DNA of 64,000 nucleotides. It comes from JAEVLT01 sp964484065 (lineage in GTDB: Bacteria; Bacillota; Bacilli; Bacillales; Cytobacillaceae). Under the pieces are notes generated by a model that ran no database searches, had not been told where the DNA came from, and saw nothing but the letters and a program-made list of their open reading frames with translations. Of the stretch, positions 24,686 to 32,963 are shown piece after piece. The translations under genes and the position numbers were made by a program. The stretch is from contig CAZAEW010000004.1 of assembly GCA_964484065.1 (NCBI GenBank), forward strand, positions 1-64,000, written 5' to 3'. Positions within the stretch are counted from its first letter, which is position 1. The number at the start of each line of letters is the position of its first letter.

Positions 24686-26368
24686 GTGATACGGAAAAGA
24701 ATTCGCCATCTGCAGCGCTATCGTGAAATCGTTAACGCACTTATCCGGCAAGGGTTTGGATATGTCATAAAAGAGATGGGGCTTTTAGAAGTATTATCGA
24801 TTCCAAAAAGATTTTTTTCTGAAGAAACAAAAGAGACACATCGTAAATCAACAGGGGAACGAATTCGATTGTTTTTAGAGGAACTTGGTCCGACTTTTGT
24901 AAAAATCGGACAGGTTGCCAGTACAAGATATGATTTGCTGCCGGCGGAAATCATTTCCGAATTGGAAAATTTGCAGGATCAAGCTCAGCCTTTTTCATAT
25001 GAATTAGTCCAAAAAATTATTGAAAGTGAACTGGGCCATTCGATTGATGCCGTTTTTTCAGAATTTCAAGAAACACCGATTGCCGCTGCCTCTATTGGGC
25101 AGGTCCACATGGCCGTATTAAAGACTGGCGAGAAAGTGGCCATTAAAGTTCAACGTCCTAAAATGAAAACGGTTATTGAAACGGATCTGGAAATTCTCCA
25201 AGATTTGGCATTAATAGCAGAGCAAAGGTTAGATTGGGCAGAACGTTATCAGATTCGGGATATCGTCGATGAATTTTCTCGATCACTGCTCGAAGAAATC
25301 GATTATACGATTGAAGGAAGAAATGCAGAAAAAATATATAAACAATTTCAGGATAATCCCAAGATTGTCATTCCTAAAATTTATTGGGAATACTCAACAA
25401 AAAAGGTATTGACAATGGAATATGTCGAAGGCGTTAAAATAAACGAAATGGACAAGATTAAGCAAATGGGGAATCATCCTGAAGTGTTAGCGAATACAAT
25501 CATTGATTCGATTTTAAAGCAAGTTCTGGTCGATGGCTTTTTTCACGGTGATCCCCATCCAGGAAACATCCTTACGTTACCGGGCAATGTAATCGTTTTT
25601 CTTGATTTCGGCATGGTAGGACGCTTAACTCCCGATATGAAACACCATCTCGCATCTCTAGTTATAGCGCTCATGCGAAAAAAAACAGATGACGTTATTA
25701 AATCTATTATCCATATGGGGATTGTTCCGGAAAACATCGATATGATCGGTTTAAGAAGGGATGTTGACCGGCTTTATGAAAAATATTATGATGCATCCTT
25801 AAGTACAGTGAGCTTGGCACAGGTTATTGTTGATTTATTTGCTGTTGCCTATAAACATCAAATTCGCATTCCTCCAGATTTAACGCTATTAGGTAAAACT
25901 CTCTTGACGATGGAGGGGCTTGTGGTGAAATTAGATCCGGAACTCAGTATATTAAAAGTTGCTGAGCCATTTGGCCGCCGTTTGCTGCTTGAACGCTTGG
26001 ATCCGAAAAATGTTGCAGGCAATGTTTGGGAACAGCTTGTCGAGGTAGGAAGACTGGTAAATGAACTTCCAAAAGCATTGAAAGAAATTTCATTGTTATT
26101 AAAGAAGGGGAAAATGAAACAGGAATTGTCGTTTCCTGATAAAGATTTCATGCTGACAAAGCTCGATCGAATCAGCAATCGCATCTCCTTCAGTATCAGT
26201 TTGCTTTCCTTCAGCATTGTTTTTGTTGGTTTGGTAATCAGTTCAGCAATGGCTGGAAAAACTTCTTCCATCCTTTTAAAAATACCAACGATTGAAATTG
26301 GATTTGTCATTGCAACGAGTATGTTTTTATGGCTCCTATTTTCCATCTTTAAATCAGGGAAATTTTGA
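24686..26368 (+). CDS. ABC1/UbiB (AarF) family atypical kinase-like protein
   Basis: A membrane-associated protein-kinase-like ATPase of the UbiB/ADCK family, whose members support quinone or lipid metabolism. KxGQ motif KIGQ at 73-76, the Ala-rich AAASIGQVH at 133-141 that replaces the Gly-rich loop, the catalytic-type Lys in VAIKVQRP (K154), HGDPHPGN near 280 and DFGMVG near 302 are all present. Two membrane helices (about 500-520 and 530-552) close the protein. The start is GTG 24686, eight bases after AGGGGGG; the earlier ATG 24665 overlaps that box. Length 560 residues. Menaquinone biosynthesis support is only a family-based guess. Confidence 0.9.
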   Translation: MIRKRIRHLQRYREIVNALIRQGFGYVIKEMGLLEVLSIPKRFFSEETKETHRKSTGERIRLFLEELGPTFVKIGQVASTRYDLLPAEIISELENLQDQAQPFSYELVQKIIESELGHSIDAVFSEFQETPIAAASIGQVHMAVLKTGEKVAIKVQRPKMKTVIETDLEILQDLALIAEQRLDWAERYQIRDIVDEFSRSLLEEIDYTIEGRNAEKIYKQFQDNPKIVIPKIYWEYSTKKVLTMEYVEGVKINEMDKIKQMGNHPEVLANTIIDSILKQVLVDGFFHGDPHPGNILTLPGNVIVFLDFGMVGRLTPDMKHHLASLVIALMRKKTDDVIKSIIHMGIVPENIDMIGLRRDVDRLYEKYYDASLSTVSLAQVIVDLFAVAYKHQIRIPPDLTLLGKTLLTMEGLVVKLDPELSILKVAEPFGRRLLLERLDPKNVAGNVWEQLVEVGRLVNELPKALKEISLLLKKGKMKQELSFPDKDFMLTKLDRISNRISFSISLLSFSIVFVGLVISSAMAGKTSSILLKIPTIEIGFVIATSMFLWLLFSIFKSGKF

Positions 26369-26373
26369 ATGAG

Positions 26374-26479
26374 GGATGTCTTTAAAGCGGAATATTCTTA
26401 TTCTATGCTCCATGTTTTTAGAGAATCGGCGTTTTCTTTATGGTGAGCAGGAATTGGAACGTACGCTTTTTAGACATCC
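26374..26479. repeat. MITE-like element with 16-bp inverted ends
   Basis: The left end GGATGTCTTTAAAGCG (26374-26389) and the complement of the right end GGATGTCTAAAAAGCG (26464-26479) agree at 14 of 16 bases and enclose 74 bp with no ORF. I see no clear target-site duplication. It may be a small non-autonomous element, a solo IS relic or a long-loop hairpin. Confidence 0.4.
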
Positions 26480-26572
26480 TTATTTTGGATTATTTAAACT
26501 TTCTGTGAACTTCCACCTCATTCCTACTATTCTTTGGACAACTGAACTATAATAAATTTGTAGTGTTTATCA

Positions 26573-26591
26573 ATCAAACCGTTGGTTTGAT
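26573..26591. promoter_or_regulatory. 19-bp palindrome (operator candidate)
   Basis: ATCAAACC-GTT-GGTTTGAT is a perfect 8+3+8 palindrome, 283 bp upstream of the osmC-like gene and close after a TATAAT (26548-26553) box. It is typical of repressor sites but has no assigned regulator. Confidence 0.4.
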
Positions 26592-26805
26592 AAAATGTGC
26601 TATGCTTCTTAATGTCCTCTATTAAAATGCCTCAAAGAACCGGCCAGAATAAGATTATGGCCAGGCAATTTCTTATTTTTCCTTTCGTCAAAGATCATTT
26701 TTTAGTTACAATTGCCCAGCCGAAAAAATGGGGTGATATTTCCTAAAAAGAATAACTGCCAAAAAAGTTTCTTAAGCGTTCTTAAGGCTTTTTAACATCA
26801 CAACT

Positions 26806-26839
26806 AAGACAGCAGGATAAAAAGGCCTCTGTCTTTTTG
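26806..26839 (+). terminator. Terminator in the leader of the osmC-like gene
   Basis: An AAGACAG-c-AGG / CCT-c-TGTCTT stem with a short A-rich loop and a TTTTTG tail, ending about 20 bp before the ribosome binding site of the next gene. It may be an attenuator or the end of an upstream small transcript. Confidence 0.6.
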
Positions 26840-26873
26840 TTTGTTCTAAAAATGATAAGGGGAGGAATGAGCT

Positions 26874-27344
26874 ATGGCTCTCCAGACATTTAAGGCAACA
26901 GCGAGAAGTGCTGAGGGGCTGAGGGTTGAAGGTAAATCGCGCGGAATGCGGGTAATGTTCGATGAACCTGAAGAACTGGGCGGTACAAATGAAGGTATGA
27001 ATCCGGTTGAAATGCTCCTTAATTCACTAGGAGCATGCCAGGTAATTACAGCCAAAACGTATGCCCGCAAATTTGGTGTTGATCTAAAAGACATGTGGGT
27101 AGATATCGAAGGAGACCTGGATATTGATGGTTTTATGGGAGTGCCGGGGGTAAAAGCAGGTTTAACTGACATTCGCTTTAAGATGAATTTTGTAACAGAT
27201 GCTCCTGAGGAAAGTGTCCATATGCTTGCAAGAGAAGTAGAGAAGCACTGTCCTGTAGGGGCAACTTTAGCGGCATCTGTGAGATTGCAAGAAGTTGAAG
27301 TGAATTGTGTGGCCCCTAACAATCGAAATATTTTTAATGTTTGA
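26874..27344 (+). CDS. OsmC/Ohr family peroxiredoxin-like protein
   Basis: A cytosolic OsmC-fold protein of 156 residues that reduces organic hydroperoxides in characterised relatives. The two redox Cys are conserved, C55 in LGACQVIT and C126 in KHCPVG, with the family NPVEMLLNSLGAC helix. ATG 26874 follows AAGGGGAGGAATGAGCT. It belongs to the YhfA-like branch by its overall look, where hydroperoxide activity is less certain. No OhrR-type regulator is adjacent. Confidence 0.88.
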   Translation: MALQTFKATARSAEGLRVEGKSRGMRVMFDEPEELGGTNEGMNPVEMLLNSLGACQVITAKTYARKFGVDLKDMWVDIEGDLDIDGFMGVPGVKAGLTDIRFKMNFVTDAPEESVHMLAREVEKHCPVGATLAASVRLQEVEVNCVAPNNRNIFNV

Positions 27345-27419
27345 ATGGTGCGGCGTTCTTTTAGAAAATTCGGATCAAAGTGAAGGTTTTAGTTTTCTAA
27401 ACAAGGGGAGGTAAACAAT

Positions 27420-28415
27420 ATGCTGCAAACTGAACCGTTAGTGAGAACGATTTCACAAGAAAAAGCGATTTGGATGTATAGAACGATGCAAGAAATCAGG
27501 CAATTTGAGGATAATGTTCATGAACTATTCAGCCAAGGTCTCCTGCCGGGATTTGTTCATTTATACGCAGGAGAAGAGGCGATTGCTGTCGGTGTATGTG
27601 CACATTTAAGCAATATCGACATGATCACAAGTACTCATAGAGGTCATGGCCACTGTATTGCAAAAGGGTGCGACATTTACGGAATGATGTCTGAGATTTT
27701 TGGAAAAAGGAACGGACTTTGTAAAGGCAAAGGCGGTTCGATGCATATCGCCGATATCGATAAAGGAATGCTTGGAGCGAACGGAATTGTTGGCGGAGGT
27801 TTTCCGCTTGCAGTAGGTGCAGGATTATCGGCAAAGCTGAAAAACACAGGAGGAGTTTCTGTCTGCTTCTTTGGTGATGGTGCAAATAACCAAGGTACTT
27901 TCCACGAGAGCATTAACCTTGCAGCGATATGGAAGCTGCCAGTTATCTTTATCGCCGAAAATAATGGGTTTGCGGAAGCTACTCCAGTCGAATATGCGTC
28001 CAGCTGCAAAAATATTGCGGATAGGGCTGCTTCTTATCATATTCCAAGTGAAATCGTCAACGGCAAAGATGTTATGGCCGTTTATGAGGCAGCCAAACGT
28101 GCAATTGAACGTGCTCGGCGCGGCGAAGGACCTACCTTAATAGAATGCAAAACATATCGAAATTATGGACACTTTGAAGGGGATGCACAAAAATATAAAA
28201 CGGTTGAAGGACAGCAGCTCAATACCGGAGAGCTTGATTGTATCAATCTGTTCCGCAGCTTTATCGTGGAAGGGAATTTAGCAGAAACTGAGAAGCTTGA
28301 TGAAATAGATGCGGAAATTCGCAATTTAATTGCGGATGCAGTCAGATACGCGAAGGAAAGCCCGTATCCGGAAGAACATGAGTTGTTCCAAGATGTATAT
28401 GTTTCCTATAAATAA
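27420..28415 (+). CDS. acoA: Acetoin dehydrogenase-type E1 component, alpha subunit
   Basis: The thiamine-diphosphate-dependent E1 alpha subunit of a 2-oxo-acid-type dehydrogenase, best matching AcoA, which cleaves acetoin to acetaldehyde and acetyl-CoA together with AcoB and AcoC. The TPP motif runs from GDGANNQG (residues 152-159) to AENN (179-182), and GGSMHIAD and the phosphorylation-loop region are typical. Length 331 residues. ATG 27420 follows GGGGAGGTAAACA. acoB begins 17 bp later. The alternative, an E1 for branched-chain acids or pyruvate, cannot be fully excluded, but size and the GGGFPLAVGAG motif favour the acetoin group. Confidence 0.85.
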   Translation: MLQTEPLVRTISQEKAIWMYRTMQEIRQFEDNVHELFSQGLLPGFVHLYAGEEAIAVGVCAHLSNIDMITSTHRGHGHCIAKGCDIYGMMSEIFGKRNGLCKGKGGSMHIADIDKGMLGANGIVGGGFPLAVGAGLSAKLKNTGGVSVCFFGDGANNQGTFHESINLAAIWKLPVIFIAENNGFAEATPVEYASSCKNIADRAASYHIPSEIVNGKDVMAVYEAAKRAIERARRGEGPTLIECKTYRNYGHFEGDAQKYKTVEGQQLNTGELDCINLFRSFIVEGNLAETEKLDEIDAEIRNLIADAVRYAKESPYPEEHELFQDVYVSYK

Positions 28416-28432
28416 AAACAGGAGTGATTTAC

Positions 28433-29467
28433 ATGGATAAGCTGATAACTTTTTCTGAGGCCATAAACGATGCCATCAGAATCGCCATGAAAAATGATCA
28501 CAATGTGATATTAATGGGAGAAGATGTCGCCGGAGGAGCAATGGTTGAACATTTAAAAGCGGATGAAGCATGGGGCGGTGTTATGGGTGTAACCAAAGGG
28601 CTTGTCAAAGAATTTGGCAGGCAACGGGTTTTAGATACTCCAATCACCGAAGCGGGTTTTATAGGAGCAGCGGTCTCCGCCGCGGCAACAGGGATGCGTC
28701 CGGTAGTTGAGTTAATGTTTAACGACTTTGTCGGCAGCTGTCTAGATCAGATTATGAATCAAGCTGCAAAGCTTCGCTATATGTTTGGAGGAAAAGCCAA
28801 GGTTCCGATTACCATAAGAACTATGTTTGGGGCAGGTTCAAGAGCTGCTGCACAGCACTCTCAGGCACTATATGCTCTGTTTACACATATACCTGGCTTG
28901 AAAGTGGTTGTTCCTTCCACCCCTGCAGATGCAAAAGGCTTATTAATGGCTTCTATTTATGATGATGACCCAGTCATTTTCTTTGAGGATAAAAACATTT
29001 ATGGCATGAAGGGAATGGTACCGGAAGGGGAATACATCATTCCGCTCGGAACTGCTGATATAAAAAGGAGAGGGACCGACCTTACCATTGTTGCGATTGG
29101 AAAACAAGTTCATACGGCTTATAAAGCTGCACAAACACTGGAAAAACGGGGAATCAGTGCCGAGATCATCGACCCGCGCAGTTTGTCTCCTTTAGAAGAA
29201 GCTGTCATCTTAAATTCTGTTGAAAAAACAAACAGACTAATCATTGTCGATGAAGCGAATCCGCGCTGCAGTGTTGCCGCTGATATTTCAGCCCTTGTTG
29301 CGGAAAATGGATTCGATTATCTTGATGGTCCCATTAAATTGGTAACGGCACCGCATGTCCCGATTCCATTTTCACCTGTCTTAGAGGATCTGTATTTGCC
29401 GTCGGAGGATAACATTGTCATGGCTGCAGCAGAACTGTTTAATGATCGAACATTATTAACCGTATAG
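28433..29467 (+). CDS. acoB: Acetoin dehydrogenase-type E1 component, beta subunit
   Basis: E1 beta subunit partnering the preceding gene. Transketolase pyrimidine-binding domain with MGEDVAGG near residues 23-30 and DTPITEAGFIGAA (about 66-78), and a C-terminal domain with the DPRSLSPLE segment. Length 344 residues. ATG 28433 follows AACAGGAGTGATTTAC; a longer in-frame start at 28424 coincides with that box. A terminator-like hairpin follows before acoC, so E1 and E2 levels may be set separately. Confidence 0.87.
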   Translation: MDKLITFSEAINDAIRIAMKNDHNVILMGEDVAGGAMVEHLKADEAWGGVMGVTKGLVKEFGRQRVLDTPITEAGFIGAAVSAAATGMRPVVELMFNDFVGSCLDQIMNQAAKLRYMFGGKAKVPITIRTMFGAGSRAAAQHSQALYALFTHIPGLKVVVPSTPADAKGLLMASIYDDDPVIFFEDKNIYGMKGMVPEGEYIIPLGTADIKRRGTDLTIVAIGKQVHTAYKAAQTLEKRGISAEIIDPRSLSPLEEAVILNSVEKTNRLIIVDEANPRCSVAADISALVAENGFDYLDGPIKLVTAPHVPIPFSPVLEDLYLPSEDNIVMAAAELFNDRTLLTV

Positions 29468-29492
29468 ATCATTGCCTTTTTATCCATGAGTA

Positions 29493-29516
29493 AAGGGCGT
29501 GAAAGCGCCCTTCTTT
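29493..29516 (+). terminator. Hairpin/attenuator between acoB and acoC
   Basis: AAGGGCG/CGCCCTT stem (29493-29499, 29506-29512) followed by CTTT. The short T-run suggests partial termination within the operon. Confidence 0.6.
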
Positions 29517-29585
29517 AAAAAAGAAAAACGATCTTTGAGCCAAACCATCAATTTTTGAAAAAAAGAATTTGCGGGGTGGTTTCAA

Positions 29586-30827
29586 ATGGTAACAAATGTA
29601 ATTATGCCAAAGCTTGGAATGAATATGAAAGAAGGTACAGTCGTTGAGTGGCTCAGGCATGAACATGATAATGTGAAAAAGGGAGACCCGATTGCGGTCA
29701 TCAGTTCGGATAAAATTGAAAAAGAAATTGAAGCACCTGAAGATGGGATTCTTATAAAAATCAGTGCACAGGAAAATGATGTTGTCCCGATTGGAACGAC
29801 AATTGCAATCGTTGGTGCGGCTGATGATCGGATTGATCAAAACATTGCAGAAAAAGGAACCCCGGTTGCAGAAGATATTTCACATCCAAATGGGAAATTC
29901 GTTAACCGCTTGGCTGCAAGTTTGAAACTTCCTGAAAAAGAAACAACAAAGAAAATACGGATCTCGCCTTCTGCCAGAAAGTTGGCAGAATCTTTAGGGG
30001 TAGACATTGATTCAATTAACGGTACAGGCCCGAATGGCCGGGTTACCAATAAAGATATTCGTGATGCGGCCATAAACATGAACAAGCCTGTTGAAAAGGA
30101 AACCGTACAAGAAGAACCTAAAATTGATTTGAAAGATGACATCGAGCCACTGGTTGGAATGAGAAGAACCATAGCAGACCGGTTAACCGGCAGTCTCCAT
30201 AATACAGCCCAGCTGACCATCACAATGAAAACAGATATTACCGAACTGCTAAAAGTCAGAAATTCAATCAATGAAATATGTGAAAAAGATAATAGGAACG
30301 TGAAAATTACCGTAAACGACTTTATTGCAAGGGCGGTTACGCTTGCGTTACAATCCTATCCAATCATGAACAGCACTCTGATAAACAATGAAATTCATTA
30401 TAATAAAGAAATTCATTTAGGGATCGCGGTTTCACTTGAAAGCGGATTGATCGTCCCTGTTATTAGGAATGCGGAAAAGCTAACCCTTCGTGAGCTGTCT
30501 GAAAAGATTAAGTCACTGGGTACTCGAGCCAGAAATAATGATCTGGATTTGAGTGAAATTGTTGGATCAACCTTTTCAATAACGAATCTTGGCAGGAGCG
30601 GTGTTGAGTATTTCACTCCGGTATTGAACCCTCCTGAAACGGGAATTCTTGGAATTGGCAGTGTTTACCAATCACCGGAATTTGATCAGGAAGGAAAGGT
30701 GGTTAGCAGAGACTTGCTGCCATTAAGCTTAACTTTTGATCACCGCGTTACAGATGGAAAACCCGCAAGTGAATTTTTGGCGAGAATTAAATATTTACTG
30801 AAGAATCCGTTAATGATTCTTCTTTAA
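29586..30827 (+). CDS. acoC: Dihydrolipoamide acetyltransferase (E2) of the acetoin dehydrogenase-type complex
   Basis: The E2 core enzyme, 413 residues. It has one N-terminal lipoyl domain with the modified Lys K43 (SSDKIEKE), a linker, a peripheral-subunit-binding domain (about 125-158, with RISPSARKLAESLG), a second linker, and a CoA-dependent acyltransferase domain ending with the catalytic DHRVTDG (about 385-391). ATG 29586 follows GCGGGGTGGTTTCAA. The operon stops here: no lipoamide dehydrogenase (E3, acoL) and no sigma-54 activator acoR are adjacent, so E3 must be supplied from elsewhere. Confidence 0.88.
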   Translation: MVTNVIMPKLGMNMKEGTVVEWLRHEHDNVKKGDPIAVISSDKIEKEIEAPEDGILIKISAQENDVVPIGTTIAIVGAADDRIDQNIAEKGTPVAEDISHPNGKFVNRLAASLKLPEKETTKKIRISPSARKLAESLGVDIDSINGTGPNGRVTNKDIRDAAINMNKPVEKETVQEEPKIDLKDDIEPLVGMRRTIADRLTGSLHNTAQLTITMKTDITELLKVRNSINEICEKDNRNVKITVNDFIARAVTLALQSYPIMNSTLINNEIHYNKEIHLGIAVSLESGLIVPVIRNAEKLTLRELSEKIKSLGTRARNNDLDLSEIVGSTFSITNLGRSGVEYFTPVLNPPETGILGIGSVYQSPEFDQEGKVVSRDLLPLSLTFDHRVTDGKPASEFLARIKYLLKNPLMILL

Positions 30828-30913
30828 CGTAAAGTTTATTCTCCTCATCCACGAGAATTACCTACAGATGATAATGTACATGTTAGGAAATTACAGGAAT
30901 GAGGGTGTCAAAA

Positions 30914-31315
30914 ATGGAAACGATTGAATTTCATTTACATGATGGAATGGACGACGGCCCGGGATTTTTGGTGAGTAAAAGTGTTGCATCCTTTCAGGCG
31001 GTAAAAGAATTTTTCAAAAATGTTTTTTTTAACTTTATAAATGAACTGGACAACGAAAAGGCCAGTTATACTGAAAAATTTCATGAAATTCATTTTTATT
31101 GCGGTGATCTCTCTATGGCTGTTATTGACCAGGGGGATAACATCACCATCTGGAAATTAAACCCTCATGAAAGTAAAATCATGGCAATCTTAAGTTTTGA
31201 AACAGGATATTGTTTTATTAAGTATCCCAATCCAGTTAAAGTCATGTATTTAACTGAAGAAGAAATTGAAGATATTTTTAAAAAAACATTTTTACAGCCG
31301 AAAAAAATGCATTAA
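30914..31315 (+). CDS. Hypothetical protein, 133 aa
   Basis: A soluble, acidic protein rich in Phe and Lys, without membrane segment, signal peptide or any domain I recognise. ATG 30914 is seven bases after GAGGGTG; an upstream ATG at 30899 overlaps that box. Codon use is Bacillus-like and a strong terminator follows, so it is likely a real single-gene unit. Its position after acoC may be incidental. Confidence 0.7.
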   Translation: METIEFHLHDGMDDGPGFLVSKSVASFQAVKEFFKNVFFNFINELDNEKASYTEKFHEIHFYCGDLSMAVIDQGDNITIWKLNPHESKIMAILSFETGYCFIKYPNPVKVMYLTEEEIEDIFKKTFLQPKKMH

Positions 31316-31320
31316 CCTGA

Positions 31321-31358
31321 TGGAGCATACCGAAAGCCGGTATGTTCCATTTTTTTTA
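31321..31358 (+). terminator. Terminator of the 133-aa protein gene
   Basis: GGAGCATACC/GGTATGTTCC stem with one G-T pair, a CGAAAGCC loop region and eight Ts. Confidence 0.9.
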
Positions 31359-31458
31359 CTTCAGGAATAATCCTCTCTGGTTTTAATACCTATTTATAGT
31401 AAGACCTGTTAGGTACGTATTTGTTTTTGCTAATATTTTTCAATGATGAGGTGATGGC

Positions 31459-32919
31459 ATGAGTAACAAGAAGAAACCATTAACAACAAGTCATGGAGCA
31501 CCTGTAGGTGATAACCAAAATTCAATTACTGCCGGCTGCCGCGGACCTACCTTGATCCAAGATGTTCATTTGCTGGAAAAACTGGCCCATTTTAACCGTG
31601 AGCGAGTACCGGAACGTGTTGTCCATGCCAAGGGAGCAGGTGCACACGGTTATTTTGAAGTAACAATGGATGTATCAAAATATACAAAGGCAAAGGTATT
31701 TAATGGAATCGGAAAACGAACCCCCGTGTTTATTCGCTTTTCAACCGTTGCAGGCGAACTTGGCTCCGCCGATACTGTGCGGGACCCAAGAGGTTTCGCT
31801 GTTAAGTTTTATACCGGAGAAGGAAACTACGATATTGTTGGAAATAATACACCCATTTTTTTTATTCGGGATGCCATTAAATTTCCTGATTTTATCCACA
31901 CTCAAAAAAGGGATCCGCAAACCCATTTAAAAAATCCAACCGCCGTTTGGGATTTTTGGTCATTATCGCCGGAATCACTCCACCAAGTAACCTATTTAAT
32001 GGGTGACCGGGGTATACCGGCTACCTTCCGGCATATGAATGGTTATGGAAGCCATACCTTTAAATGGATTAATCAAGATGGAGAGGCTGTATGGGTAAAA
32101 TACCATTTTAAAACCGAACAGGGGATCAAAAATTTAAGCTCGGAAGCGGCTGCAAAGCTTGCTGGTGAAAATCCCGATTATCATACGGAAGAATTATTTC
32201 AAGCTATTGAGAAAGGTGATTTTCCTGCTTGGAAGTTATATGTCCAGATCATGCCATTTGAGGATGCAAATACGTATAGATGGGACCCGTTCGATGTCAC
32301 GAAAGTATGGCCGCACAAGGATTATCCATTGCAGGAAGTTGGGCGAATGGTCTTAAATCGAAATCCGGAAAATTATTTCGCTGAGGTTGAGCAGGCAACG
32401 TTCTCGCCGGGAACGATGGTCCCGGGAGTTGAACCATCGCCGGACAAAATGCTTCAAGGAAGATTGTTTGCCTATTCAGATGCCCACCGGTACCGGGTAG
32501 GAGCCAACCATACACTCCTGCCAATCAACCGGCCAAAAGTGGAAGTAAATAATTATCAAAGGGATGGAAGTATGCGGTTTGATAATAACGGGGGAGGATC
32601 TGTTTATTATGAACCAAACAGTTTTAATGGACCGACAGAAACACCGGAAAAGAAACAAACTTCTTATGAAGTTTCAGGAAAGGCTGAAAGTGTTGCCTAT
32701 GATCATGATGATCATTATACCCAGGCAGGAGATCTATATCGGTTGATGTCAGAGGAAGAACGTACCCGCTTGATCGAAAACATTGTTGCATCAATGAAAC
32801 CTGTTGAAAGGACAGACATAAAACTGCGGCAAATTCTTCATTTTTACAAGGCGGATCCCGAATATGGGGAAAGAGTTGCAAAGCGTCTTCAATTGCCGAT
32901 TCCCCTGGAAACTAAATAA
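31459..32919 (+). CDS. katA: Heme catalase (clade 3, KatA type)
   Basis: A monofunctional heme catalase that dismutates hydrogen peroxide in the cytoplasm. Catalytic H56 (RVVHAKGAGAHG), N129 (DIVGNNTPIF) and proximal heme ligand Y339 (RLFAYSDAHRYR) are all present. At 486 residues it is a small-subunit catalase like B. subtilis KatA. ATG 31459 follows AATGATGAGGTGATGGC. The B. subtilis gene is PerR controlled; I did not find a clear PerR box in the 140 bp upstream. Confidence 0.97.
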   Translation: MSNKKKPLTTSHGAPVGDNQNSITAGCRGPTLIQDVHLLEKLAHFNRERVPERVVHAKGAGAHGYFEVTMDVSKYTKAKVFNGIGKRTPVFIRFSTVAGELGSADTVRDPRGFAVKFYTGEGNYDIVGNNTPIFFIRDAIKFPDFIHTQKRDPQTHLKNPTAVWDFWSLSPESLHQVTYLMGDRGIPATFRHMNGYGSHTFKWINQDGEAVWVKYHFKTEQGIKNLSSEAAAKLAGENPDYHTEELFQAIEKGDFPAWKLYVQIMPFEDANTYRWDPFDVTKVWPHKDYPLQEVGRMVLNRNPENYFAEVEQATFSPGTMVPGVEPSPDKMLQGRLFAYSDAHRYRVGANHTLLPINRPKVEVNNYQRDGSMRFDNNGGGSVYYEPNSFNGPTETPEKKQTSYEVSGKAESVAYDHDDHYTQAGDLYRLMSEEERTRLIENIVASMKPVERTDIKLRQILHFYKADPEYGERVAKRLQLPIPLETK

Positions 32920-32924
32920 TTGAA

Positions 32925-32962
32925 GATTTCCCCGGCCGACTTGCATGCCGGGGAAATCTATA
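32925..32962. terminator. Hairpin between convergent katA and the EamA transporter gene
   Basis: A perfect 12-bp stem GATTTCCCCGGC/GCCGGGGAAATC (32925-32936, 32947-32958). The T-runs are weak on both sides, but the GC-rich stem between convergent stops suggests a bidirectional terminator. Confidence 0.7.
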
Positions 32963-32963
32963 T

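Larger units (their letters stand above)
26369..26873. other. 500-bp intergenic region with inverted repeats and a leader terminator
   Basis: No convincing gene. It holds a 106-bp inverted-repeat element (26374-26479), a 19-bp palindrome (26573-26591), a GGCCA/TGGCC pairing near 26641-26662, a CTTAAG-CGTT-CTTAAG hairpin (26771-26786), and a terminator at 26806-26839 just before the osmC-like gene. The last feature implies that something upstream is transcribed and stopped there, such as a small RNA or an attenuated leader. Confidence 0.5.

Noticed and set aside
26629..26748. 39-codon ORF in the region before the osmC-like gene
   Set aside because: No ribosome binding site and no recognisable sequence character.
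27345..27419. Sigma-54 (-24/-12) promoter before acoA
   Set aside because: The best stretch, TGGTGCGGCGTTCTT, misses both conserved GG/GC spacing elements.
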